A stretch of 6,268 nt of DNA from Austwickia sp039812465 (lineage in GTDB: Bacteria; Actinomycetota; Actinomycetes; Actinomycetales; Dermatophilaceae). Positions 1 through 5,640 of this stretch are shown piece by piece. Under the pieces are notes generated by a model. It worked only from the letters and a program-made list of their open reading frames with translations. It ran no database searches and was not told the DNA's origin. Position 1 is the stretch's first letter. The number at the start of each line of letters is the position of its first letter. The DNA is taken from contig JBDIAS010000176.1 in the NCBI GenBank assembly GCA_039812465.1, forward strand, positions 1 through 6,268, written 5' to 3'. The position numbers were made by a program, and so were the translations under genes.

Positions 1-541
1 TGATGCCGCCGGCGCGCAGCCCGCCGATCGCCTTCGCGTACGACTTCGCAAGCTCCAGCGCCTGCCCGGAGGCGTCCTTCTCCACGCACACCAGGACGGG
101 GACGCCGCGGCCGTCGACGTACTCGCGACGCACGATGTGGCCCGGCCCCTTGGGCGCGACCATGATCACGTCCGCGTCGTCCTCGGGGGTGATGTAGCCG
201 AACCGGATGTTGAACCCGTGCGCGAACAGCAGCGCGGTGCCCGGCTTCAGGTTCGGCTTGATCGCCTCGCCGTAGACCTTCCGCTGGTGCTGGTCCGGCA
301 CCAGGATCACCACGACATCGGCCTCGGCGACCGCCTCGCCGACGGGCAGGACCCGCAGCCCCTCAGCCTCCGCCTTGGCCCGGCTGCGGCTGCCCTCGGC
401 GAGGCCGATCCGCACGTCCACCCCGGAATCGCGCAGGTTGAGCGCGTGCGCGTGGCCCTGGCTGCCGTACCCGATCACCGCCACCTTGCGGCCGGCAATG
501 ATCGACAGATCCGCGTCGTCGTCGTAGAACATCTCCGCCAT
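1..541 (-). CDS. ilvC: Ketol-acid reductoisomerase, N-terminal part (truncated by window edge)
   Basis: Ketol-acid reductoisomerase (acetohydroxyacid isomeroreductase) converts 2-acetolactate or 2-aceto-2-hydroxybutyrate to the dihydroxy acids, using NADPH and Mg2+ in the cytosol. This is the second common step of valine/isoleucine synthesis. The visible 180 residues begin MAEMFYDDDAD and form the Rossmann NADPH domain. The dinucleotide motif GYGSQGHA lies at residues 24-31, GSRSR in the cofactor-phosphate loop around 50-54, DQHQ at 83-86, HGFNI at 108-112 and PKGPGH at 130-135. The helical domain with the acidic metal ligands lies outside the window; the family is usually about 330-340 residues. 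The ATG at 541-539 is chosen because AAGGAG sits 6 bases upstream; another ATG three codons in has no comparable site. The gene is third in ilvB-ilvN-ilvC, separated from ilvN by 174 bases. The family call is very secure. Confidence 0.97.
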   Translation of the reverse strand, partial: MAEMFYDDDADLSIIAGRKVAVIGYGSQGHAHALNLRDSGVDVRIGLAEGSRSRAKAEAEGLRVLPVGEAVAEADVVVILVPDQHQRKVYGEAIKPNLKPGTALLFAHGFNIRFGYITPEDDADVIMVAPKGPGHIVRREYVDGRGVPVLVCVEKDASGQALELAKSYAKAIGGLRAGGI

Positions 542-547
542 GTCTGG

Positions 548-553
548 CTCCTT
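548..553 (-). promoter_or_regulatory. Ribosome binding site of ilvC
   Basis: The minus strand reads AAGGAG, ending 6 bases before the ilvC ATG at 541-539. It is a strong Shine-Dalgarno match and fixes the start. It gives ilvC its own translation initiation despite the long spacer after ilvN. Confidence 0.85.
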
Positions 554-566
554 CTCATCCTTCAGA

Positions 567-580
567 ACGTGCATGTACGT
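567..580. promoter_or_regulatory. Near-palindrome ahead of ilvC (possible operator or hairpin)
   Basis: The 14 bases ACGTGCATGTACGT are palindromic at six of seven positions and lie 26-39 bases upstream of the ilvC start, between the 16-bp repeats and the ribosome binding site. It could be an operator of an internal ilvC promoter or a small mRNA hairpin. Corynebacterium glutamicum is known to have internal promoters in its ilvBNC cluster. I see no convincing -35/-10 pair here. The symmetry is observed; any function is inference. Confidence 0.25.
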
Positions 581-600
581 GTGAGAGCAGGTCCCGTCAG

Positions 601-712
601 CGCCGGGTCAGCGCATTGCCAGGTCGACGCAGCGCCAGGTCGGCCCATCGCCGGGTCGGCCCATCGCCAGGTCGACCCAGGGTCAAGTCAGCCCAGCGCC
701 AGGTCGACGCAG
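601..712. repeat. Seven-unit 16-bp tandem repeat in the ilvN-ilvC spacer
   Basis: Seven consecutive units of exactly 16 bp fill 601-712, starting at 601, 617, 633, 649, 665, 681 and 697. The plus-strand consensus is CGCCAGGTCGACGCAG. Variation is concentrated at positions 5 (A/G), 11 (A/G), 13 (G/C) and 16 (G/T). The unit at 681 is most diverged; a degenerate further unit may lie at 585-600. The array ends 3 bases short of the ilvN stop codon (716-718). Since 16 is not a multiple of 3, it does not encode a repeated peptide. Many units contain GTCGAC or CGACC/GGTCG, so neighbouring units in the transcript could pair with each other. It sits inside the operon mRNA and could affect processing, stability or read-through into ilvC. 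Confidence 0.9.
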
Positions 713-715
713 CGC

Positions 716-1225
716 TTAGTGCCGACCGGACCGATCGGTGATCGAGCGGGGTCCGCGGCCGATTGCCACCATGCCGGACTGGACCAGCTCCTTCACCCCG
801 AACGGCTGCAGCATCGCCAGCAGCGCCTCCAGCTTCTCGACCTTGCCGGTGGCCTCGATCGTCACGGACTCCGTCGCCACGTCGACCACCTTGGCGCGGA
901 ACAGCTGCGCGGTGTCGACGATCTGGCCGCGGGTGGCGGCGTCCGCCCGCACCTTGACCAGCAGGATCCGCCGCTCGACCGTGTTGTTCGCGTCGAGCTC
1001 GACCACCTTCAGCACCTCGACGAGCTTGTTGAGCTGCTTGGTCACCTGCTCCAGCGGCAACGTCTCGGCGTCCACCAACACCGTCATCCGAGACACCTCC
1101 GGGTGCTCGGTCTCGCCGACCGCCAGGGAGCTGATGTTGAAGCCGCGCCGGGAGAACAGGGCCGCGATGCGGGTCAGCACGCCGGGCTTGTTCTCCACCA
1201 GCACCGACAGCGTGTGCCTGCTCAT
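716..1225 (-). CDS. ilvN: Acetohydroxyacid synthase small (regulatory) subunit
   Basis: IlvN is the regulatory subunit of acetohydroxyacid synthase. It binds the catalytic IlvB, stimulates it and confers feedback inhibition by branched-chain amino acids, chiefly valine. The 169-residue length is normal for the family. Residues 4-80 form the N-terminal ACT domain (TLSVLVENKPGVLTRIAALF, then RRGFNISSL); G15 and N30 match conserved positions of the valine pocket. VERRILLVKV opens the C-terminal domain, which ends with the conserved SGMVAIGRGPRSI. The ATG at 1225 lies inside the end of ilvB (ATGA, 4-base overlap) with AGGAGG 7 bases upstream, so the two subunits are translationally coupled. The gene was probably named ilvH in some annotations. 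The call is very secure. Confidence 0.97.
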   Translation of the reverse strand: MSRHTLSVLVENKPGVLTRIAALFSRRGFNISSLAVGETEHPEVSRMTVLVDAETLPLEQVTKQLNKLVEVLKVVELDANNTVERRILLVKVRADAATRGQIVDTAQLFRAKVVDVATESVTIEATGKVEKLEALLAMLQPFGVKELVQSGMVAIGRGPRSITDRSGRH

Positions 1226-3132
1226 TGCGCGCCCTCCTCGCCCGCTGCGCCGTCCAACGGCAGCTCTTCTTCCCCGCGGTCCCAGGTCGGGGACAGCCCG
1301 CGGGCGTACATGATCTCGTCGTTGCTCACGCCGGCCGGCACCATCGGCCAGACCATCGCGTCGCGGCAGACAACGAAGTCGATGACGACCGGGCGGTCGT
1401 TGATCTCGTTCGCCTGCTGGATCACGTCGTCGACGTCTTCCGCACGATCGCAGCGCAGGCCGACGCATCCGTACGCCTCCGCGAGCTTCACGAAGTCCGG
1501 CACGTGCACGGTCTCGTGGCCGGTGTGCAGGTCGGTGGCGCTGTACCGCTCGTTGTAGAACAGCGTCTGCCACTGACGGACCATGCCGAGGCTGGAGTTG
1601 TTGATCAGCGCCACCTTGATCGGGATGTTCTCGATCGTGCAGGTGGCCAGCTCCTGGTTGGTCATCTGGAAGCAGCCGTCGCCGTCGATCGCCCAGACGG
1701 TGCGCTCCGGCTCGGCGGCCTTGGCGCCCATGGCCGCCGGGATCGCGTAGCCCATCGTCCCGAGGCCGCCGGAGTTCAGCCAGCTGTTGGGGCGGGAGTA
1801 CTTCACGAACTGCGCCGCCCACATCTGGTGCTGGCCGACGCCCGCCACGTAGGTGGTCTCCGGCCCGTTGATCGCCCCGAGCCGCTCGATCACGTACTGC
1901 GGGGACAGCAGCCCGGACTCCGGCGGGGTGTAGCCGAGCGGGTACGTGTCCTTGAACTGGCCGGTTTCGGCCTGCCACGCGGAGTAGTCGCCCACGGCGT
2001 CCTCCCCGGACAGCTCCTGGATCAGCGCCTCGATGACCTCCAGGCAGTCACCCACGATCGGGACGTGCGCCTCGCGGTTCTTGCCGATCTCCGCGGGGTC
2101 GATGTCGGCGTGGATCACCTTGGCGAGGGGGGCGAACGTCGACAGCTTGCCGGTCACCCGGTCGTCGAACCGCGTGCCGAGCGCGATGAGCAGGTCCGCG
2201 CGCTGCAACCCCGTGACGGCCGACACCGAGCCGTGCATGCCGGGCATGCCGAGGTGCATCGGGTGGTCGTCGGGGACCGCGCCGCGCGCCATCAGCGTGG
2301 TGACCAGCGGGATCTGGGTCAGGTCGACCAGCTGCCGCAGGGCCTCGCTCGCCCGAGCCCGGATCACGCCGCCGCCGATGTAGAACACGGGGCGCCGCGC
2401 CGCCTTGATGAGCCGGGCCGCCTCCCGAATCTGCTTGCCGTGCGGCCGGAGCGTCGGCCGGTAACCCGGCAGCTGCATCGTGGGCGGCCACGAGAACGTG
2501 GTGGCCGCCTGCAGGGCGTCCTTGGTGATGTCCACCAGCACCGGCCCGGGGCGGCCCGTCGAGGCGATGTGGAACGCCTCGGCGATCGCCTGCGGGATGA
2601 AGTCGGGGTCGGTCACCAGGTAGTTGTGCTTCGTCACCGGCATGGTGATGCCCCGGATGTCGGCCTCCTGGAAGGCGTCCGTCCCGATGGCGGAGCTGCC
2701 CACCTGGCCGGTGATCGCGACGATCGGCACCGAGTCCATCATCGCGTCGGCCAGCGGGGTCACCAGGTTGGTCGCGCCCGGGCCGGAGGTGGCGATGCAG
2801 ACGCCGACGCGGCCGGTCGCCGAGGCGTAGCCTTCGGCGGCGTGGCCGGCGCCCTGCTCGTGGCGGACCAGGATGTGGCGGACCTTGGTGGAGTCCAGGA
2901 GCGGGTCGTACGCCGGCAGGATCGCGCCGCCCGGAATCCCGAAGATGACGTCGACCCCCATCTCCTCCAGCGAGCGGACAAGGCTCTCCGCGCCGCTGAC
3001 GTGCTCAACGACCACGGGCGTCTTCTTGGGGGCGAGGTCCGACGGGCTGGGCGCCTTTGAGGCCGCCGGACCCGACGGGCGGGACCGGGGGGCCGGGGCG
3101 CTTGCCGACGGCTTGGCCTGGGTCTCCTTCAC
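1222..3132 (-). CDS. ilvB: Acetohydroxyacid synthase large (catalytic) subunit
   Basis: IlvB is the ThDP-dependent catalytic subunit. It condenses two pyruvates to 2-acetolactate, or pyruvate with 2-ketobutyrate to 2-aceto-2-hydroxybutyrate. The protein has 636 residues. Residues 1-45 are a Pro/Ala/Ser-rich extension, typical of actinobacterial versions. The ThDP-activating glutamate is E92 in RHEQGAGHAAEGYA. AITGQVGSSAIGTDAFQE (139-156) and the FAD-domain region (about 230-380) follow. The C-terminal ThDP domain has GVGQHQMWAAQF (431-442), the metal motif GDG at 484-486 with NN at 511-512, and the conserved W521 in VRQWQ. The start is GTG at 3132. An in-frame stop lies seven bases upstream, so no earlier start exists, and the Shine-Dalgarno match is weak. 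An attenuation leader (3213-3305) precedes it. IlvN overlaps its stop. Confidence 0.97.
   Translation of the reverse strand: MKETQAKPSASAPAPRSRPSGPAASKAPSPSDLAPKKTPVVVEHVSGAESLVRSLEEMGVDVIFGIPGGAILPAYDPLLDSTKVRHILVRHEQGAGHAAEGYASATGRVGVCIATSGPGATNLVTPLADAMMDSVPIVAITGQVGSSAIGTDAFQEADIRGITMPVTKHNYLVTDPDFIPQAIAEAFHIASTGRPGPVLVDITKDALQAATTFSWPPTMQLPGYRPTLRPHGKQIREAARLIKAARRPVFYIGGGVIRARASEALRQLVDLTQIPLVTTLMARGAVPDDHPMHLGMPGMHGSVSAVTGLQRADLLIALGTRFDDRVTGKLSTFAPLAKVIHADIDPAEIGKNREAHVPIVGDCLEVIEALIQELSGEDAVGDYSAWQAETGQFKDTYPLGYTPPESGLLSPQYVIERLGAINGPETTYVAGVGQHQMWAAQFVKYSRPNSWLNSGGLGTMGYAIPAAMGAKAAEPERTVWAIDGDGCFQMTNQELATCTIENIPIKVALINNSSLGMVRQWQTLFYNERYSATDLHTGHETVHVPDFVKLAEAYGCVGLRCDRAEDVDDVIQQANEINDRPVVIDFVVCRDAMVWPMVPAGVSNDEIMYARGLSPTWDRGEEELPLDGAAGEEGAQ
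1233..1238 (-). promoter_or_regulatory. Ribosome binding site of ilvN, inside ilvB
   Basis: AGGAGG on the minus strand lies within the last codons of ilvB, 7 bases before the ilvN ATG. It is a full consensus match, and with the ATGA overlap it supports coupled synthesis of the two subunits. Confidence 0.85.
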
Positions 3133-3212
3133 TGCTTGTCACCACTTTCACTGCGCGAGCGTCCCCCGACGCGGTGCCGGGGGGCGGGCCGACGATCCAG
3201 TCGCCGGCCAAC
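3133..3212 (-). other. Distal part of the ilvB leader RNA, between attenuator and start codon
   Basis: These 80 transcribed bases separate the terminator T tract from the ilvB GTG. They hold a small hairpin at 3159-3172 (GCGTC stem of 5 bp, four-base loop). They lack a good Shine-Dalgarno site: just upstream of the GTG the minus strand reads GTGGTGACAAGCA, at best a weak partial match. No convincing second promoter or ORF is seen. Confidence 0.5.
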
Positions 3213-3246
3213 AAAAAACCCCTCGGCCCTGGTGGGGCATGAGGGG
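3213..3246 (-). terminator. Intrinsic terminator of the ilvB attenuator
   Basis: On the minus strand CCCCTC (3246-3241) pairs with GAGGGG (3224-3219). Inside, GCCC (3238-3235) pairs with GGGC (3229-3226) around a 5-base loop. Six T residues follow directly at 3218-3213. It is the only hairpin in this window with a canonical U tract. It lies between the leader peptide and ilvB, where a transcription attenuator should be, so it would terminate ilvBNC transcription when branched-chain aminoacyl-tRNAs are plentiful. Confidence 0.85.
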
Positions 3247-3248
3247 CG

Positions 3249-3278
3249 GCGCAACAGGCCCGGGTGGGGTTGTCGCGC
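3249..3278 (-). promoter_or_regulatory. Hairpin abutting the leader-peptide stop (pause / anti-antiterminator candidate)
   Basis: GCGCGACA (3278-3271) can pair with TGTTGCGC (3256-3249): 8 bp with one G-U, around a 14-base loop. The 5' arm begins at the base after the leader TGA, so a ribosome at the end of the leader would cover or melt it. The loop contains GGGC (3261-3258). When the hairpin is open, this could pair with GCCC (3247-3244), which includes three bases of the terminator's left arm; that would be a short antiterminator. The hairpin is visible in sequence; the switch is inference, and the antiterminator pairing is weak at 4 bp. Confidence 0.55.
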
Positions 3279-3305
3279 TCAGGGGATTACGAGGAGGGTG
3301 CTCAC
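3279..3305 (-). CDS. ilvB leader peptide MSTLLVIP (attenuation)
   Basis: A nine-codon ORF starting GTG and ending TGA encodes MSTLLVIP. It has four consecutive branched-chain codons (CTC CTC GTA ATC), so Leu, Val and Ile are all represented, followed by Pro. It lies 146 bases upstream of ilvB on the same strand. It is followed immediately by a hairpin and then a six-T terminator, the layout of classical transcription attenuation, which is known for ilvBNC in Corynebacterium glutamicum. Ribosome stalling on any of these codons would signal shortage of the pathway's products. The frame is closed by a TGA 36 bases upstream, with no other ATG, GTG or TTG before the GTG. A GAGG lies 9 bases before it, but promoter geometry suggests the RNA may begin at the GTG itself. 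Such a short ORF is easily missed by gene callers. Confidence 0.85.
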   Translation of the reverse strand: MSTLLVIP

Positions 3306-3312
3306 GAGGGTC

Positions 3313-3342
3313 AGCCTCGCGCGAGCGGGGTTGCACAGTCAA
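3313..3342 (-). promoter_or_regulatory. Probable promoter of the ilvB leader / ilvBNC operon
   Basis: The minus strand has TTGACT at 3342-3337, five of six bases of the TTGACA -35 consensus. After an 18-base spacer comes GAGGCT at 3318-3313, which keeps only the A and final T of the TAnnnT -10 pattern. Seven bases further on lies the first G of the leader-peptide GTG at 3305, a natural transcription start position. The -35 is good and the -10 poor, so the assignment leans on position. Confidence 0.55.
3316..3325. promoter_or_regulatory. Perfect 10-bp palindrome in the ilvB promoter spacer
   Basis: CTCGCGCGAG is perfectly self-complementary and overlaps the -10/spacer of the proposed ilvB promoter. 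A repressor bound here could block it. In DNA this GC-rich a 10-bp palindrome also arises by chance, so this is only a candidate operator. Confidence 0.2.
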
Positions 3343-3396
3343 AGAGGCGGGCTCGCGGTCTCGCATGGCGGGCATCGCAGGCCCGGGCGCGCGAAA

Positions 3397-3433
3397 GCCC
3401 CCGCCGCGAGCGTGGGGGTCTCGCGGCGGGGGC
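3397..3433 (-). terminator. Terminator-like hairpin after the metalloprotease gene
   Basis: A perfect 14-bp inverted repeat (GCCCCCGCCGCGAG and its complement) with a 9-base loop begins 50 bases after the protease stop. On the minus strand only three T residues follow, so the U tract is weak, as is common for GC-rich actinobacterial terminators. It separates the protease from the ilvB promoter at 3342. The hairpin is symmetric, but no plus-strand gene approaches it. Confidence 0.65.
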
Positions 3434-3483
3434 CGTGGGGTGGCGGCGCGGGTCGTGGGGGCGTCCGCGCGTCGGTCGGGCCG

Positions 3484-5466
3484 TCAGAACAGGCGGTACG
3501 CGTCCAGCGCCAGCGTGTTGCGCGCCCCGGACGACCGGGCCACGACCGTCACGGTGTGCTGACCGGCCGGGATGTTGATCACGCGCAGCGACTGTCGGTA
3601 GGGGGCCGCGTTGGATGCGCGGTAGGAATCGAACGTGGCCCGCGTCCTGCCGTCGACCAGGATCGTGCCGGCGGCGCCCTGGGTGAACGCGGTCCCCAGC
3701 AGTTCGAACCGCTTGCCGCTGGCGCCGCCGTCCACCGTGACCGTCCAGGTCGCGCCGGGTGAGTAGGTGACCAACGCGGTACGGAAGAGGTAGTGCGCGC
3801 TGGCGGTCTCGTACCAGCCGCCGCTGCCGAGCTTCGACACCCGACCGGTGCGGCTGGTCGCGTCGGTCAGGGCCTCTCGGACCGGCGTCGGCCCCTGCAC
3901 GGGCGGCTTGACGGTGGTGGTCGTCGGGCTCGAAGTCGCGGGGGTCGATGTCGTGGGGGCAGCGCCGACGCTCACGGTGACGCGCGCGGACGAACCGCCC
4001 GCGGACTCGACCCTGACGTGGACCCCTCCCCCGTAGGTCGTGAAGGTGCCCCCGACCGGCACCCCCCGGGCGTAATCCGTGGCCGACCCGGTCGGCGAGG
4101 CGTCCAGCGCCAGCGTCGCGGGCGCCCCGGTGCCGGCGGACTCGCGCAGCACCCGGACCCCGTCCGTCATCGGCGCGTAGAGCAGGTAGTCGCGCCCGGC
4201 GCGGGTCCGGTACTCCACGTAGTACTTCTGCCCGGTCTTCGGATCCGTGACCTTCACCATGCGGGTCCCCGTCAGCGACGCGACGGGCCGCAGGTCCACC
4301 GTGCGGGAGCCGCTGGTCAGCTCGACGACCTCATCGCCGGGGAGCAGGCCGATGCGGTGCGCCTGCGGGGTGGACAGTGACCCGCTGTTGTTCGGCGGCG
4401 AGGCCGCCATCACGTCCCACGGGTCCCCGTACTCCTTGATCGCGCAGGACGATGCGCCGAGCGCGGACAGCGAGGCGTCAGAGACCTTCGCGCAGGACAG
4501 GTGGTTGGCGTGCTGCAGGCCGAGGTTGTGACCCAGCTCGTGGGCGAGGACCGGCCAGGCCGTATCGGCCACGAGGACTACGCCGCCGGTGTTGACGCCG
4601 GCGCCGAGCGATCCCAGCCCGTACGAGCAGTTCGCGGCCCCCCGCGGCACGACCACGACCAGGTGCTTGTTGGCTCCCTGTCGGAAGCCGGTCCGCGCGG
4701 CCGCCTCCGTCCACAGGCCGAACGGGTCGGCGCAAGAGGCGCTCGCGCGGAACGGCTGGCTCACGGACGCCGCCGAGAACGTGACGCCGCCGCGGGACTG
4801 CTCGGACCAGTACGAGGAGACCTGCGAGACCTGCTGGCGGATCTGGCTCTCGGTGGGCGGCGTACCGCCGGCGCCGGCCGGGGTGACGATGGCGACGGTC
4901 AGCTCGTGGTTGCCGGGGGTGTACGCCGTCGACGCCGCGGCGAGCACCTGGACGGAGTCCAGGGCGAGCGGGGCCGCGGTGGTGGGGTTCGTGGTCGGCG
5001 TGGTGTTGGTGGTCGTGGTGTTGGTGGTCGTGGTGTTCGTGGTCGTGGTGTTCGTCGTCGTGGCGGCCCGTCGACGGGTGGCGTCGAGGGTGCGCTCCGT
5101 CGAGCTGGGGTTGACGGTGACGCGGACGGTCGCGCCCGAGGTGACCTTGTCGACGTCGGCGCCGGCCACGGGGACGTACTCACCCGTTGCCGTCCGCAGC
5201 CCGGTGTGGACGGTCGGCCCGTCGACGACCCGAAGGACCTCGCCGGTGGCCTGGTCGCCGGCCGCAGCGGGCAGCGACGACAAGAATGACGATGACGACG
5301 ACAATGACGACGACGACAATGACGGCGACGATGTCGACAACGACGGCGAGAGCGCCTGCGCAGGGCCCGCGAACGCGACGACCGCCACCGCGCCGCCCGC
5401 CAGGAGGGCCGTCCAGCCAGCGGGCGCGCTGCGGGATCGCCACAGCGTGCACGTTCTACGAGGCAT
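3484..5466 (-). CDS. Secreted zinc metalloprotease (metzincin, gametolysin/M11-like) with C-terminal accessory module
   Basis: Predicted exported zinc endopeptidase of 660 residues; substrate unknown. Residues 1-38 are a signal peptide (basic MPRRTCTLWRSR, hydrophobic core, AQA cleavage site, no lipobox). Residues 39-66 are Ser-rich. Residues 70-130 form a small beta-rich region, possibly a propeptide, followed by a TTTTN-repeat linker (about 136-162). The catalytic domain spans about 165-380. HELGHNLGLQH at 309-319 supplies zinc ligands H309, H313 and H319 and the catalytic base E310. EYGDPWDVMA (345-354) fits the metzincin Met-turn with M353. Cysteine pairs C245/C280 and C325/C341 are plausible. 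A beta-sandwich-like segment (385-500), a second Thr/Pro linker (502-527) and a C-terminal beta-rich module (530-660) follow; the module resembles carbohydrate-binding-type domains appended to actinobacterial secreted enzymes. The ATG at 5466 has GGAAGGTGGGG upstream; more upstream in-frame starts would bury the signal peptide. Family placement between M11 and related metzincins is uncertain. Confidence 0.85.
   Translation of the reverse strand: MPRRTCTLWRSRSAPAGWTALLAGGAVAVVAFAGPAQALSPSLSTSSPSLSSSSLSSSSSFLSSLPAAAGDQATGEVLRVVDGPTVHTGLRTATGEYVPVAGADVDKVTSGATVRVTVNPSSTERTLDATRRRAATTTNTTTTNTTTTNTTTTNTTPTTNPTTAAPLALDSVQVLAAASTAYTPGNHELTVAIVTPAGAGGTPPTESQIRQQVSQVSSYWSEQSRGGVTFSAASVSQPFRASASCADPFGLWTEAAARTGFRQGANKHLVVVVPRGAANCSYGLGSLGAGVNTGGVVLVADTAWPVLAHELGHNLGLQHANHLSCAKVSDASLSALGASSCAIKEYGDPWDVMAASPPNNSGSLSTPQAHRIGLLPGDEVVELTSGSRTVDLRPVASLTGTRMVKVTDPKTGQKYYVEYRTRAGRDYLLYAPMTDGVRVLRESAGTGAPATLALDASPTGSATDYARGVPVGGTFTTYGGGVHVRVESAGGSSARVTVSVGAAPTTSTPATSSPTTTTVKPPVQGPTPVREALTDATSRTGRVSKLGSGGWYETASAHYLFRTALVTYSPGATWTVTVDGGASGKRFELLGTAFTQGAAGTILVDGRTRATFDSYRASNAAPYRQSLRVINIPAGQHTVTVVARSSGARNTLALDAYRLF
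4987..5064. repeat. 15-bp tandem repeat encoding TTTTN units in the protease linker
   Basis: Four 15-bp units at 5005-5019, 5020-5034, 5035-5049 and 5050-5064, plus a diverged 18-bp copy at 4987-5004, encode TTTTN-type pentapeptides (last two: ATTTN at the N-terminal end, TTPTTN at the C-terminal end). The units at 5005-5019 and 5020-5034 are identical. The stretch is a flexible linker between the putative propeptide and the catalytic domain. In-frame unit number could vary by slippage without breaking the gene. Confidence 0.85.
5275..5349. repeat. Low-complexity GAC/GAT-rich tract encoding a Ser-rich segment
   Basis: The plus strand is dominated by GAC, GAT and AAT triplets. On the coding strand it gives residues 40-64 of the protease, almost entirely Ser and Leu (including SSSSLSSSSSF). 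It follows the signal peptide and looks like a disordered spacer. The trinucleotide-like pattern may be length-variable between strains. Confidence 0.7.
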
Positions 5467-5474
5467 GGAAAGCC

Positions 5475-5483
5475 CCACCTTCC
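5475..5483 (-). promoter_or_regulatory. Ribosome binding site of the metalloprotease gene
   Basis: The minus strand reads GGAAGGTGG at 5483-5475, ending 8 bases before the ATG at 5466. It supports that start over the upstream non-ATG alternatives in the same frame, and it places the signal peptide correctly at the N terminus. Confidence 0.7.
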
Positions 5484-5640
5484 CGTCCCTGGGTCCAGGT
5501 GCGCATCCGTGCGCCCCGTTGTCGCCATGCCCTTCGGCCTGGGGGACCGGGCGACGAGACGAACTCGGACCCACGCAGGGGGGTGTGGGGTGTATTCCGT
5601 TCTGGTGGCGCCCCAATCTCCGTGGGGCTGGACGGGTTTA

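Noticed and set aside
601..712. CRISPR array
   Set aside because: The 16-bp units are directly adjacent with no spacers, so this is a simple tandem repeat.
137..1558. Long plus-strand ORF of 473 codons opposite ilvC/ilvN/ilvB
   Set aside because: It is antisense to three clearly conserved genes and its Arg/His/Leu-rich translation is typical of the reverse frame of high-GC genes. No family motif is seen.
1225..3060. Plus-strand ORF of 611 codons opposite ilvB
   Set aside because: It is the mirror frame of ilvB codons, with low-complexity Arg/Gly/Val/Asp composition and no recognisable domain.
3005..3214. Minus-strand ORF between the attenuator and ilvB
   Set aside because: It starts at TTG in the terminator tail, overlaps the ilvB start out of frame, and has no ribosome site or conserved content.
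5589..5616. TTGGGG / TACACC (minus) as the protease promoter
   Set aside because: The -10 lacks the final T and the -35 matches only three of six bases; too weak to report as a feature.
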